This document shows positions 44,870 through 56,587 of a stretch of 64,000 nt of DNA, one piece after another. The stretch's first letter is position 1; each line of letters starts with the position of its first letter. Under the pieces are notes generated by a model that was not told where the DNA came from, searched no databases, and worked only from the letters and a program-made list of their open reading frames with translations. Origin of the DNA: Zoroaster sp. YZ-2022 (Eukaryota; Echinodermata; Asteroidea; Forcipulatida; Zoroasteridae); NCBI GenBank assembly GCA_029582265.1, contig CM055816.1, forward strand, positions 30,052,366 to 30,116,365. Direction: 5' to 3'. A program made the position numbers and the translations under genes.

Positions 44870-45065
44870 GACCCAAACCATCTCGGACCCATGCCAACTC
44901 GGACCCATGCCAACTCGGACCCACTACCAACTCGGACCCACGCCAACTCGGACCCACTACCAACTCGGACTCATGCCAACTCGGACCCACTACCAACTCG
45001 GACCCAAAACCAACTCGGACCCACTACCAACTCGGACCCAACCACTACCAACTCGGACCCATTAT
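44870..45065 (+). repeat. Minisatellite ccaactcggacccactac
   Basis: About 12 units of 15-18 bp with the invariant core aactcggaccca. Its mirror array is at 46812-47055. Confidence 0.95.
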
Positions 45066-45409
45066 TCCATTTGACAATGTTTGGCAAATTTTAAAAGATA
45101 TTGATTAGAATTTTATTTTGTGTCTGTCGCATTGTGAATGTTTGTACTTGCTTTTTATTTTTTGTTTGCTTCCGTATATAAGCATTTGTCTTGTTCTCTG
45201 TAGATAGCACTTTAAGTAACTTAGTATTATCTTTGCCCAGATTTAATTCTATTGTGGGGCAATTTGAGTTATTTTACATAAAGTGCAATACAATATGCAT
45301 TTTTTTTAAATTATTATTATAAAATAATTGCAACATCGGTCACACCATTTTTACTCAATATAACAACAGTTTTATGCATGATAGATATATTTATTTATTC
45401 AACCAATGA

Positions 45410-45910
45410 TTAAAAACAATTACAGGAAATTGTATCGTTGGGCTCGTTTAAATACATTACATTATTTTTACGAAAATCAATTATCATTTCTTTAGTTTTG
45501 TCAACATTCAAAATAAGATTGTTGGAATGACACCATTTTACAAGAGAAGATACTTCATTACAATAACTAGATTCATCGCCATTTAAAATTAAACCACACA
45601 GGGTTGTATCATCAGCAAATTTTACAATGACGTTAGACGAATCTCCAACATTACAATCGTGTGTGCATAAACTAAACAATAAAGGGATAGACCACAGTCC
45701 TGTGGTGTTCCTGTGCTAACAGTGATTGTTTTGAGAAACTTGAACCGATTCTGACAACTTGTCTGCGCTCTAATAAAAAATCTAAAACCCAGTTACATAA
45801 AGATCTCGGTATATTAAGGTCAATCAACTTCTGATAAAGCTTAACTGGAATTTTAGTATTAAAAGCCGATGAATAATCAATGAATAAAATACGAGCAAAT
45901 ACGAGCAAAC
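45410..45910 (-). pseudogene. Non-LTR retrotransposon reverse transcriptase fragment
   Basis: The minus strand encodes RT motif A (FIDYSSAFNT), the helix region LCNWVLDFLLERRQVVRIGS, then after a frame change near 45700 motif C (VKFADDTTLCGLI) and LNVDKTKEMIIDFRK. The motif B segment reads GTPQD where GTPQG is usual. Flanking RT regions, endonuclease and C-terminus are missing. The resemblance is to Rex1/CR1/L2-type LINEs of aquatic animals. It is inactive, with frameshifts and truncations. Confidence 0.85.
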
Positions 45911-45994
45911 TTTATACATAATGAACACAAACTATAACACGTATATTTTAATAAAAACACTTCACTTCTAATATTATCCAACAAAATTATTGAA

Positions 45995-46560
45995 TGATCA
46001 GTTACATGAAATCTCCCATCCATCCTAATCTGCTACCGGCAGAGCGCCGTAAAGGTGCGCGCATGCATGCAGGAGTTGCTTCGGGGTTTTGCTACCTGCA
46101 TCGAACTTGTCCCACAGCTGAAAGAGGCGCCCATGCACGTTCCTGTACGTGCGCCGTTGTTACCGGCAAAGATTAATCCCTTGACTTAGAATGATTGACA
46201 GATCATGTAGGGCTTCTTTTTTTTTGAAAGCCAAATTGATACTTTTTACAATGCAGCTAAAGTGTTCAGTTGCCTGAAAAAACGCGTACTGAAATTAATG
46301 TAAGTTCATTTTGCGAACTGCGTTCATATTTTCCTTTACATGATGACATTTCTGTGACATTCGTTAAATTTGATTGGGTGTTGTTTGTTTGTTTGGTACA
46401 CAAACAAACTACAGAATGAATAAGGAAAATGTAAAACGTAGCCAAAAGGGTTAGTAGGGGGCACCTGGGGGTCACCAATTTTTTAAAGGGGGGGCACTGA
46501 GGGCAATGTATACATTGAGGCTCTGACATGTACAAAAAGATGTCATCAGATTTCTTATTA
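45995..46560. other. No recognised gene
   Basis: GC-richer 46010-46170, then ordinary sequence with a poly-G patch near 46488. Frames present are short and domain-free. Confidence 0.35.
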
Positions 46561-46811
46561 TTATTTCTTTTTGGGGGAGGGGTGGGGGTTTCTAAAACTC
46601 ACTAAGTCAAAAAAGAGATTTGTAGGCTACACGAACATCCAAAAACTTCGATCCAAAAACTGCACGTCTGTATTAAAATATAAAAAAACTAGTTTATGTT
46701 TTAATCTTTCCGAGACTGGTTTGGGCCAACAACAAAAAAATCCACCGGCGAAAGCTTTCCAGGTCAAAACCTAAATATTCCTGAAACTACCAACAAGAAC
46801 TGATTCAGTCA

Positions 46812-47055
46812 TTGTTGGGTCCGAGTTGGTACTGGTTGGGTCCGAGTTGGTACTGGTTGGGTCCGAGTTGGTACTGGTTGGGTCCGAGTTGGTAGTGGGT
46901 CCGAGTTGGTTTTGGGTCCGAGTTGGTAGTGGGTCCGAGTAGGCATGAGTCCGAGTTGGTAGTGGGTCCGAGTCGGCATAGGTCCGAGTTGGTAGTGGGT
47001 CCGAGTTGGCGTGGGTCCGAGTTGGCATGGGTTCGAGTTGGTTTGGGTCCGAGTT
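46812..47055 (-). repeat. Minisatellite gggtccgagttggtactggt (mirror of 44870-45065)
   Basis: About 15 units with the core tgggtccgagttgg, the reverse complement of the 44.9 kb array. Its 5' side has five nearly identical 22-bp units and its 3' side shorter ones. Confidence 0.95.
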
Positions 47056-47173
47056 GACCTGACACCATACACAATGACCCTCTGATCCTGCATGCTACCG
47101 GTAAAAAACGAAAAACAGGCAGTATAGCGCCACCTAGCGATTTTTAGCGAACCAACTACATGTACATACATTT

Positions 47174-47383
47174 GTAGCCCCCCCTAAAATCGAGAGAAAA
47201 AGAGGGGAAAAAAGAGAAAAAAGAGAAAGAGAGAGAGAGAGAGAGAGGGGGAGAACGCACTCCCATTCCCTCACTGTGCTTTGTTTTTCTCTCCCTTTGA
47301 TTATTTCATTGTAATTTTTGTAGTACTGAAAAAAAATTGTTTTTGATATTCAGCCCCCTAAAAATGTTCTGGATCCGCCCATG
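47174..47383. mobile_element. Truncated GGCGGATCC-ended element
   Basis: The right end ctggatccgcccatg and the interior (agtactgaaaaa, ccctttgattatttcattgt) match 48846-49102 in reverse. It contains a (ga)n run at 47225-47248. Confidence 0.65.
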
Positions 47384-47386
47384 ACA

Positions 47387-47486
47387 TGACATTATCATGT
47401 GGGGTATTATTTTCAGTCAATGAGTTAATCTAAAACTAGCATTCCGATTCCATGCCCTGTTGATCGTGACGAAACTGTCCCTTTAA
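47387..47486. mobile_element. Right half of an AAAGGGACAATATC-family MITE
   Basis: The strings attattttcagtcaatgagt, gattccatgccctgttgatc and gacgaaactgtccctttaa match the family right arm. The left arm is missing, replaced by the element to the left. Confidence 0.7.
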
Positions 47487-47740
47487 TACAATTATTTAAT
47501 TTTAAGAATGGTATGGTTAGGTGGCACACCATGGGGCCTCGACCGCTACTTGGGAGGATGGGGAAGGAACAGTACGCAGTGGCGCCGGGACCTAGGATTT
47601 GGCCAGCATGGAGGAGCAACAGGACTCACACAGCATCACCCCCTTTTAGACACAGGGTGTGACAAGCAAAACAATTAAGTTTACGAGTTGGTAATGGATT
47701 TTGTCTTGCGTTAAAACAATAATAATATTATGAAATATCT

Positions 47741-47920
47741 TGTAGCTTTCCATGGTGAAGAGGATAAGTAAGACTAAGAGGATAAGTACGACGTTTCGAT
47801 CAGTATGCTCTGAAACATCGAGTTGTAACCTCCAGTTCTTTTCAGAACTAATTACTACTCAATTGAGAATTTCACATAGTGTCACCGCAGTTAGCCTCAC
47901 CGCAGTTAGTCTTACCATGG
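47741..47920. mobile_element. Rearranged copy of the 176-bp foldback element
   Basis: It has gtagctttccatggtgaaga, cgacgtttcgatcagtatgc and gaatttcacatagtgtcacc, but its core is shortened (ctctgaaacatcgag) so the ribozyme-like fold is lost. An extra local duplication (accgcagttag) is at the right. Confidence 0.7.
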
Positions 47921-47999
47921 CCTTCCTCCATGGTCTTATACTTAATATTATGGAATAATAATGAGGCGATAAGATCATTATTACCGTAGTTGATGCGTA

Positions 48000-48450
48000 A
48001 ATCATAAATGCCCAATACAATTTAGACAATCTGATTGGACAAAACAATGTAACCACGTGGGCCACGACGGTGTATTAACGGATGGTAAAGACCGGTTATC
48101 AAAATCGGAGCAGCACATACTGTTCGCCAGTTGTATTATGCAACCCGCGACGTGGATTTGAACCAACCAGAGTGACGAAGATTGTTTGGCATCATCGCCT
48201 GACTCATGATGCATGTACGGTGTACTTTGAAAGTGTTTCGTGTGTCCCCAAAACGTGATTTTACCCATTTCTATTTGGCTTTATTGAACAAAAATTTCAA
48301 CAAATTTGTAACATTTTGAAAACGAAATTGATACGGGAAGTTTGACGCTTGGTCTTTACCGCTGGTTAATGACCTGTTTTGTGCATGGTCATGGGTGGTG
48401 AAGGACCTCGTCTTTATCTGCGGTAAAGACCACACGAAAACCTGTTATTT
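48000..48450. mobile_element. Copy of the 24.3-24.7 kb repeat without the Harbinger-type insertion
   Basis: cataaatgcccaatacaatt, gacaatctgattggacaaaa and later ggtctttaccgc...gcggtaaagacc match 23570-23614 and 24270-24690. One taa stands where the other copy has the insertion. Confidence 0.7.
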
Positions 48451-48474
48451 CCTTAATAATGACCAAGTGGCCGC

Positions 48475-48632
48475 ACTTTGAGAATAACACACAACAGCCA
48501 CGGTAATATGATCTTATTGCACACTGTTATCTAGGCCAGCGCACGCTCATGGGGTATTACTTTCAGTCACCGAGTTCATCTAGGACAACGATTCAATGCA
48601 CTGTCGAAAGTCTGCTCTGATCGTGACGATAT
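48475..48632. mobile_element. Partial AAAGGGACAATATC-family MITE
   Basis: ggtaatatgatcttattgc, then tcaccgagttcatcta and gaaagtctgctctgatcgtg match the right two thirds of the family. Confidence 0.65.
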
Positions 48633-48845
48633 TGGCAGTGAATAGAATAAAATCAAAACATGTGAATGAGCTGAATGTGAAGCATGCAGCATTTTACCAA
48701 AAATCTATATTTTTTTAAAATATACTTTCTTTCCATAGAATGTGCACAAAACTATAAAAAAGTTCCTCCAAATGTACAGTGCATTGACTACGAAATCCTG
48801 AGAAACGTTATGCTTATTTCTCAACAATTAGGAGGTGGTTGCTAA

Positions 48846-49102
48846 CATGGGCGGATCCAGAATATTTTATAGGGGGCCGAGAATCAAGAACGATTTTTCA
48901 GTACTACAAAAATTACAATGAAATAATCAAAGGGAGAGGAAAACAAAGCACAGTGAGGGGGAAATGAGGGGAAACATGAGGGGGAATACCTTACCGTTTG
49001 TATCGGATTCTGTTTTTTTATTTTATTTTTTTTATTTTTATTTTTTACAATATTAGGGGGGCTATAGCCCCCTTAGCCCCCCCCCCCCTGGATCCGCCAA
49101 TG
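48846..49102. mobile_element. Inverted-repeat element with CATGGGCGGATCCAG ends
   Basis: The left catgggcggatccag and right ctggatccgccaatg ends are inverted. The C-rich segment agccccctta/gccccccc lies just inside the right end. The insertion is directly next to duplication II copy 2. Confidence 0.75.
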
Positions 49103-49485
49103 GCTAAAACAGAAAAACACAAAATTGTCTTTATTTTAATAACTGTGTGTCAAAGTTTATTTAATTAAATTCAAAACAAACAATGCAATGGTACACATTG
49201 GTGAATAATATATGCAGTATACAACAACAGATACAGAAAATACAATTCTCGGAGAAATTATAATTTAAGCTTCTTTACAGTTAAGCTTTTAAATAAAAAG
49301 TCACTTACAGAATATTTAAGATAATCCTTCTGGAAATTAGCGACTACTTTACTAAGAAGTGATTGTACCATGGAGGAAGGAAAAGAACCTCCATGATTGT
49401 ACATACTGACACTCCTTATTCACATCGGCGTGAACTACTGGAGGACCAGGATGACCCCCCAAAACATGCATAGTAGATAACAATT

Positions 49486-49929
49486 AAAAGGACAGTATCG
49501 TCACGATCAGAGCAGGCATTCAACAGGGCATGGAATTGGTGTCCTAGTTTTAGATAAACTCGATGACTGAAAATAATACGGTACTCCACGAGCACACGCT
49601 GGCCTAGATAACATGGTGTGGTAAGATCATATTACCGTACGTGGCTGACACATAATAATACGGTACTCCACAATCACACGCTGGCCTAGATAACATGGTG
49701 TGGTAAGATCATATTACCGTACGTGGCTGATGCATAAATAATGAGCCAGTGACTGCATAATAATGATATTTATGCATCAGGCATAGATGATCTTATTGCG
49801 CACGGTTGTTTAGGACAGCACGCACTCGTTAGGTATTATTTTCAGTCATCGAGTTCATCTAAAACTAGGACATTGATTCCATGCCCTGTCGAAAGTCTGC
49901 TCTGATCATGACGATATTGTCCCTTTAAG
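49486..49929. mobile_element. MITE, AAAGGGACAATATC family, with internal duplication
   Basis: Left aaaaggacagtatcgtcacg and right gacgatattgtccctttaa ends. A segment of about 95 bp with cacgctggcctagataacat is tandemly duplicated inside (49590-49740), unlike the copy at 14050. Confidence 0.8.
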
Positions 49930-50429
49930 TTTGGTTAAGCTGTTTTAAGCACTGCCTACGAGTATGAATACTTTTTTGTTTCAAAATGGATGGATTCGGA
50001 TGAAACTTGGTGGATGGATTCAGTATGTCATTCTAAGGGCAAATGAATTACAGTTTGGTTAATATTCAAAAGGTCAATGGTCAACTGTGGTGATAAATAA
50101 AAATTATTGTCTGCCATGCTAACAAGATAATTCAAAAGTAAGAGATGGATTTGGATATATAAACTTGGTGGCTGGGCTGGGGTGTGTCTCAAGGACTTAT
50201 TGATCAGAGTTTGGCGAAGATCCAACAGGGCAAAGGTCACCATGGTGATAAAATAACAAATTTGTGTACAAGATATCTGAAATAAGTCATGGACAGATCG
50301 GGACAAAACTTGGTGGGTATGTTGGGTAGTATACTTTGTAGTATACCTATGTGGGAATCTATCAAATTCCATTCAAATTTATTTCCAAAACTTCTTAATA
50401 TAAAAATCAGTGCAATAAACTCTATAAAT

Positions 50430-50860
50430 AAATAAGTCATACATGTACTTATGTAGCACATTACACCCCTAGATAATGTCCCAATGCGCTTTACATTATT
50501 TCCCCAGGTCACTGGGCAATTATCATACCTAAAAATCTTTCTCAGCTCCCTGGGGAGCATACAGCAAACCTTTTTTGGCGCTACAGGGCTAATCAAACAC
50601 AATTACCACTTCTCCCCTCACAGCTACCCATTTATACCCCAGGGTGAAGAGAAGCAATTACAGTCAAGTGTCTTGCTCAAGGACACAAGTACCATGGTCA
50701 CACGACTGGGATTCTAACCCATATTCTAATGACTCCGCATATTCTAATGACACAAGTACCATGGTCACACGACTGGGATTTTAACCCATATTCTAATGAC
50801 TCCGCTATCAGAACACAAATCCGATGCACTAGATCGCTCGGCCATGACGCCCCATATTAT
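50430..50860 (-). mobile_element. tRNA-derived SINE with local duplication
   Basis: The minus-strand head (box A catggccgagcgatctagtg; box B gggttaaaatccc) and the shared module are present. About 55 bp including the box B region (accatggtcacacgactggg) is duplicated at 50692-50810. Confidence 0.8.
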
Positions 50861-51072
50861 ATTATTGCATTATAAAATATAATTGCATAACTGCTTTCAA
50901 AATAATCTTGATTAATAATGTTTGATAAATAATCTAGCGGTAATTAAATTTACTTTGTATTGTAATATCATTTTAATCAACATCCTAAACTCGTACAAGC
51001 CCTCACCTTTCTACTAGGCTCCTCCATATGCATCTAAAACTACTAAATAAATGAAATTTTTTGCTTGTGACA

Positions 51073-51191
51073 TAATGACAGCAAAAACCAGTCAAAAATG
51101 CCCCTGTGTACACATTTGGGTCAAAACAGGCAGTTGACTGGTTTTGACCTCTGTAGCAACTTCCCACTAAAGTGCAGCAATAGTAGGAGGG
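51073..51191. mobile_element. Right part of a CCCTCCTACTA-family MITE
   Basis: It starts abruptly at gacagcaaaaaccagtc and ends agtaggaggg followed by TTAA (51192-51195). The truncation coincides with the end of duplication II. Confidence 0.75.
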
Positions 51192-51429
51192 TTAAAGTAT
51201 GTTCAGTTCAACCATCTAGTTTAAAACAAAAGTTATAAAACTAACCTGTCAAAGATGTTCATCACAATAGGTGCGCCATGCTCACATTTTTGAGAAAACA
51301 TTGAAAAAATTAAAAATGTTCCCATTTTTTATGTTTTACATTTATATGTAAAAATAAAAAGTTGCTGTCCGGTTACTTCAGATGAAATAATTTCACAGGA
51401 TGACTGAAACTAAGGTGTTAGATAATATA

Positions 51430-51660
51430 CTACTCAAAACAATTTAGGGAACACCGGAATAATCTCAGTGAAAGCAAGATCATTTATTTCAGATAAACAC
51501 AATGTTTCACAGAATGGATGAGTTAACAAAGAATTTAGACATGTGTGGCAGATTGAACACGGCCATTATGTCAATATTGCTGGTACATGACATCATTGCA
51601 CATATGGCCCAAACCTATTTGATGTTAAAAATCTGGTGTTCCCTAAATTGTTTTGAATAG
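51430..51660. mobile_element. Tc1/mariner-type MITE (CTACTCAAAACAATTTAGGG ends)
   Basis: The left ctactcaaaacaatttaggg and right ccctaaattgttttgaatag ends are inverted, each flanked by ta (51428-51429, 51661-51662). It is 231 bp, noncoding. Confidence 0.9.
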
Positions 51661-52128
51661 TATACGTTGTTATAGTATACGTTGTTATAGTATACGTTGT
51701 TATAGTATACGTTGTTATAGTATACGTTGTTATAGTATACGTTGTTATAGTATACGTTGTTATAGTATACGTTGTTATAGTATACGTTGTTATAGTATAC
51801 GTTGTTATAGTATACGTTGTTATAGTATACGTTGTTATAGTATACGTTGTTATAGTATACGTTGTTATAGTATACGTTGTTATAGTATACGTTGTTATAG
51901 TATACGTTGTTATAGTATACGTTGTTATAGTATACGTTGTTATAGTATACATAAATGAAATTGTTTTGAGTAGTATACGTTGTTATAGTATACGTTGTTA
52001 TAGTATACATAAATGAAATTGTTTTGAGTAGTATACGTTGTTATAGTATACGTTGTTATAGTATACGTTGTTATAGTATACGTTGTTATAGTATACGTTG
52101 TTATAGTATACATAAATGAAATTGTTTT
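51661..52128. repeat. 15-bp satellite TATACGTTGTTATAG with embedded transposon ends
   Basis: About 19 perfect units run without a break from the MITE end, then pause twice for cataaatgaaattgttttga + gtag, which contains the MITE terminus, and resume (2 then 5 units). The unit contains the palindrome gtatac. Frames such as VYYNN or TITTY repeats are not genes. Confidence 0.95.
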
Positions 52129-52129
52129 G

Positions 52130-52790
52130 TTATTTTGATAATCTGGGGCCAATTTCATAGAGCTGTTAAGCAGAAAAAACAACTGTTTATCAGAATGTTT
52201 CTTCTTTGGTTACCAGCCAAACTTTCATACAAATTTATACATTTTGGCTGGTAGTCTGTTTTATATTGCTTAGCAGAAATATTTGCTTAGCAAAATGTTA
52301 TGAAATTGGAGGTATATTTTTGGTTTGCTTTCCAGCTGTTCTCAATGTTGGTATACACCATGTACTTGCAAACCAGTCACATACAGGGAAATACAACTAC
52401 ATAAAAAAGTAAAAAATATAAAAAACACTCGAGTTCAAGTGTTTGTTAGAACAAACTCGGTCACGGCGTTCGTGTCAACTTCCGGTTCAATCAAATTATC
52501 ATCGATGATGTCAATCGTATTTTGCAAAGGTGTATCATTCTTTATTATAACAATATCAATTTCATATTCAAAAGACATCAATTTTGTGTTAGAATGTGTT
52601 GAATTTAAACTTCCTGTTTAGACCGGAAGTAAAGGTCATGTCAGGTGATTTGAAGGTCATATATAAACACAATAAAACAAAACTTCCTCATGATCATGAA
52701 ACAATAACATTAGTACCTGCTTTGTTTCAATATCTGAGATAGGGGGTGCTCTGAACTTTGATGACATCATCAAACATTTGTTTAAAAGAT
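52130..52790. other. No recognised gene
   Basis: A mirror pair (ttggctggtag / taccagccaaa) lies near 52210-52255. A 98-codon frame at 52325-52621 has no domain. Confidence 0.35.
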
Positions 52791-52791
52791 A

Positions 52792-53025
52792 ATAATAATA
52801 ATGATCATTTGTATTTATATGCGCCGGTATCCGTCAAAAGAGACGCTCATGGCGCAGTGACACATCAGTGTAAACAATAAAACAAAATACATGGTAAGAA
52901 CAATGCAATATAAAATTACAAGGAACAATGATTGTAAAAAGGCTGACTGGCCCTGGTCAGGATATGCTAGGCAAAGATGATATTCTGACAAGGAAAAACC
53001 CTGCATACACAACCATGCAAAAGAT
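52792..53025. repeat. Dispersed repeat, copy 2 (also at 10581-10810)
   Basis: Nearly identical to 10581-10810 from gcgccggtatccgtcaaaag to acacaaccatgcaaaa. Confidence 0.75.
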
Positions 53026-53333
53026 GTCACTAATCAGTCATATTCAGAAGCCATATTATTTTTCTAAACCCGCCGCCAGAGGGCACTGTGACAGGTGATG
53101 TCACATTTTTGAAAAGGTCACATGTCAATAGCAATTTCGTCCATGGAAGGCACGCCCAAATACAATATCATGGACTCTATAAAAGTGCTTCAGAATATTT
53201 CTTCACTTAAACTTTCGGTTTCGACCGGAAGGAGAGGTCAGATTGGGCATGTCTGTGTACGAAGTATCACATAATTCAAGATCTGTTCCCCCTCACAATC
53301 AACAGGGCATGGAATCAGAGTGCTAGATAATCA

Positions 53334-53880
53334 GGGCCAGATTAAGCTAGTGCGGGGCCTGTAGCATATGTTATAAAGGGGCCCTAAAATTTAAAAAAAT
53401 GTACACACAAATATTAAAACATAAATTATTTACTTGCATAGTAAAGTAATTAAATTTTTTCATTTGCTATACAGCCAGATAATACGAAAAATATGTCTGA
53501 CACTTATCGTATTACTTACAAATATCAAAAGTAACAAAACTACAATTTACAAGTAACATTTTCTAGATTTAGCATGAGCAAATTTGTTGATGATACAAGA
53601 CTCCAAAGATTTGGCAGTTATCAAACGGTACAACTGTAACTCTACAAGGTCTTGTTTGACGCCAATATAAGAAGCAAGATCAGTTTTCAACAGTTCAGTA
53701 AACTGCACAAATTCTTCACCAAGACTTTCTTTCAGATCTTCCGGATATGATTTGATAAGATTTGCTGACCTCTTTACAATCTCTTCAGGTGTAAACGACT
53801 GTACATGTAACTGATGAAAAAATCCCAATACACCATTCACCTTTTTATAAGCTTTCAAAAACACTAATGTCAACAATTAA
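53334..53880 (-). pseudogene. hAT-type transposase C-terminal fragment with element end
   Basis: The minus-strand frame 53547-53876 carries SANLIKSYPEDLKESLGEEF and ELQLYRLITAKSLESC, resembling the segment before the dimerisation domain in hAT-type (ZMYM1-like, DUF4371) proteins. Translation then departs from the family. Downstream, 53334 begins cagggccagattaagctagt and later gtgcggggcctgtag, a form common at hAT termini. The rest of the transposase is absent. Confidence 0.6.
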
Positions 53881-54477
53881 TTATCAATAGATTCCTCATT
53901 TTAACCCTCAAAAATCTATCAAATATGTATTGAAAATTCACAGCGATACTAGCATTCATAACGGTGCATACAGTGCCATCCACACAACCATAACATGAGT
54001 GATAGCCTTGGCCCTACAGTCTCGACATAAAGAAACTTTTTCACAAAATACTTAATTAAAAACAAATACCTGGAGATCCGACAAGTAATCAGTATTCAGT
54101 AGACCAGGTCACTCAGGATTATCAATCCAACACTATCAGATTCATTTCAATATGACTTTAATACATGCCTAAAGACAAGCGGCTACAACTGTGGCCGTAT
54201 CAAAATGGCTACCCTTGCAACGACATCCCAAGATGGAAACAACAAACAGAAACTGAATAGCGCAATCTAAATTTGAGCAACCCACACTGACGAGTGGTTA
54301 CATAGACATATACTTAACTAACTCAGTAAAATTAAATTCGTATCATGTTATTAATGACGTCCGTAATAATTACGTACCATGCAGCTGTGTCGTCATGAAA
54401 TTGCAGTGAACTGTTTATTTCACGGTAAAATGGATTTTCAGGGTAAAGGTATTCATAGTGAAAAAACCTTCCCTGTT

Positions 54478-54694
54478 GTTAAACCCCCTACAATTAAACA
54501 CTAGGAACTGCTTCTCCATGAACTTAAATCTTGTAACCCAACTTCATTCTTTATTACAAAAAAATTATCTTTGTTCATGAGCTAATTAAACCCCCTACAA
54601 TTAAACACTAGAAATTGCTTCTCCATGAACTTAAATCTTGTAACCCAACTTCATTCATTATTACAATAAATTTACCTTTGTTCATGAGCTAATT
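54478..54694. repeat. Tandem duplication, period about 107 bp
   Basis: ttaaaccccctacaattaaa through ttgttcatgagctaatt occurs twice in direct succession with a few substitutions. Confidence 0.9.
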
Positions 54695-54699
54695 ATACA

Positions 54700-55970
54700 A
54701 GTTTTAAGTATTATGTTTAAGTTTCATTTTGCTGACATTCAAATTATACCAAAATGTTTGTTGTGTTTGAGAAACATTAACATTTAAGAAGTTTTACCAT
54801 GTCACAAACTGCAAACAGGTTGTTGCTGGTTACATGAAGATATGCATATTGTTTGAATATGTGATCTTGTTCCTGGTCAGACACAAGTTTCTTGTTATGT
54901 TCACCAAAGCACACTCTTGAGTACACTTTTAAGTTAAAGGCACATTGGATGAAATTGCATAGAGTAAGAAATTACCCGTAAAGATGGGCAATACATCTTT
55001 AAGTGTGTAACCGACATTAGCACCATGTAGTCATAGTAAGGTGCATTGGTTAACATGCTGCATCAGTGTTTCACAGAACATTAATTTCTTTTTTTTTCTT
55101 CTTAAATCTTGTAACCCAACTTCATTCATTGTATCAAAATTCTATATCCAGAAATGTCTCTACCTTGTGAATATTTGCAAAGATATTTGTGATATCTGAT
55201 GTCCCTTCAGGGCCACAATAGCATTCTCCCCCTGGCTATGCCAATGCCATTGCTTTTCCACTGTCGTTTACCGTTTCATGTCTTTGCCTACTGGTAGGTA
55301 TCATCTCCTCCCCTTCAGCTCTTTTATGGGGTAACTGTAAAGAAATCGATGAAATAGACCCAATTACAAGCCTTGCTTTTAATGAGCCATTTATCACTAC
55401 AGATCACTCCTTCGCTATAATTATTATACTTTTTAAATGGAGTCGTCACTCGTCAGTAAGAAGTATATTAATTATGAACAGAAGAGGGCCATGCAGGTTA
55501 TTACAGGAGTGCTCCCTGGCCAGGAGCACCCTGGCTAGGTTCACCCTCCCCCTCTTTTCTTTTATCTTCCATAACAACTTTTATTCTCTAAAAGTTGGGG
55601 TTGTTTTTTAGCACATTGACCTTTTGTACGAATATCTGGATACCAAATACTGACTTATCTAGCCACGGCCTCTTTGGTCTGTCATACATATTTGTACATC
55701 TTCATTTTAGTAATTCATTTAATATATTTCTATTATGTCGTTAACTGTAATGCTAACTTGAATGTCACAAAACCACTTTGCAATCCAAATCTGAAAATGT
55801 TAAATAAAGGGAATGTACAACATTGGTAATTACCAGATTATCAGAGTAACAAATAGTTATTTAAAATTTTACTTGATGTAAAGTTGATACAAGTACCAAA
55901 GGGAAAAAAATTAATCCATTATTTATTCAACTGTTATTAGGCTTGAACAAGTTTTATGAAAGTTAGCCAG
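54700..55970. other. No recognised gene
   Basis: A partial third copy of cttgtaacccaacttcatt occurs near 55110. No supported exon or element end was found. Confidence 0.35.
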
Positions 55971-55976
55971 CGCTGT

Positions 55977-56156
55977 GATAAGTAAGACTAATTGCGGTGA
56001 CACCATGTGAAATTCTCTATTGAGTAGCAATTAGTTCTGAAAAGAACTGGAGGTTACAACTCGACGTTTCGATCAGTATGCTCTGATCATCTTCAGGAGA
56101 ATGTATCAGAGCATCCTGATCGAAACGTCGAGTTGTAACCTCCAGTTTTACTGTTT
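55977..56156. mobile_element. 176-bp foldback family, palindromic variant with two hammerhead-like cores
   Basis: Arms aactggaggttacaactcga...ctctgat (56045-56087) and its mirror (56105-56147) face each other. On the minus strand the core reads ctgaaga, then a perfect 6-bp stem (gatcag/ctgatc) with loop agcata, then gaaacgtcgag. The plus strand of the right arm repeats the 3' half. It abuts the Gypsy gag relic. Confidence 0.6.
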
Positions 56157-56288
56157 TAGGTTTCTGTTGTCGCTTCTTTCTACATGCTCAGACAATGTGA
56201 TCTACTTTCTTGCAGTTATAGCAAGTGGATGATTTGTGAGGGCATTGGTTGGCTTCATGTTCCTCTGTACAGTGGTAGCAAGTTTTAG

Positions 56289-56587
56289 CCCTCCTACTAC
56301 TACAAGAGTCAAAATCAGTCAAAATGTTGATATACGTGTACTTGCCAAGGTATCTAGAGCCAAAACACTGTCAAACCTTACGTGTAGTACATTTACACGT
56401 CAAAATGAGTCGATCGTTTTTGACTGGTAAAAGCATTGTCTGATATTATTGAGGGTGGTCAAAATAACAGTAAAAAACAGTTAAAAATGTCCATGTGTGC
56501 ACATTTGGGTCAACAGTCAAAACAGGCAGTTCACTGGTTTTGACCTCTATAGCAACTTCCCACTAAAGTGCAGCAATAGTAGGAGGG
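56289..56587. mobile_element. TTAA-type MITE, CCCTCCTACTA family, inside gag
   Basis: The left flank ttag and right TTAA (56588-56591) bracket ccctcctactactac and tagtaggaggg. It separates the gag capsid region from the zinc knuckles. Confidence 0.85.

Larger units (their letters stand above)
49108..51072. repeat. Segmental duplication II, copy 2 (partner 13470-15080)
   Basis: Colinear with copy 1 except for about 870 bp (50020-50870), a hairpin-forming local insertion (catggaggaaggaaaagaac, about 49370-49398), and the absence of both copy-1 insertions. Confidence 0.85.

Noticed and set aside
44744..47171. Frames with NSDPLPTRTH repeats on both strands
   Set aside because: Translations of the ccaactcggaccca minisatellite and its mirror.
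51593..52182. Frames of repeated TITTY, VYYNN or SIRCY
   Set aside because: Translations of the 15-bp satellite in several frames and both strands; not genes.
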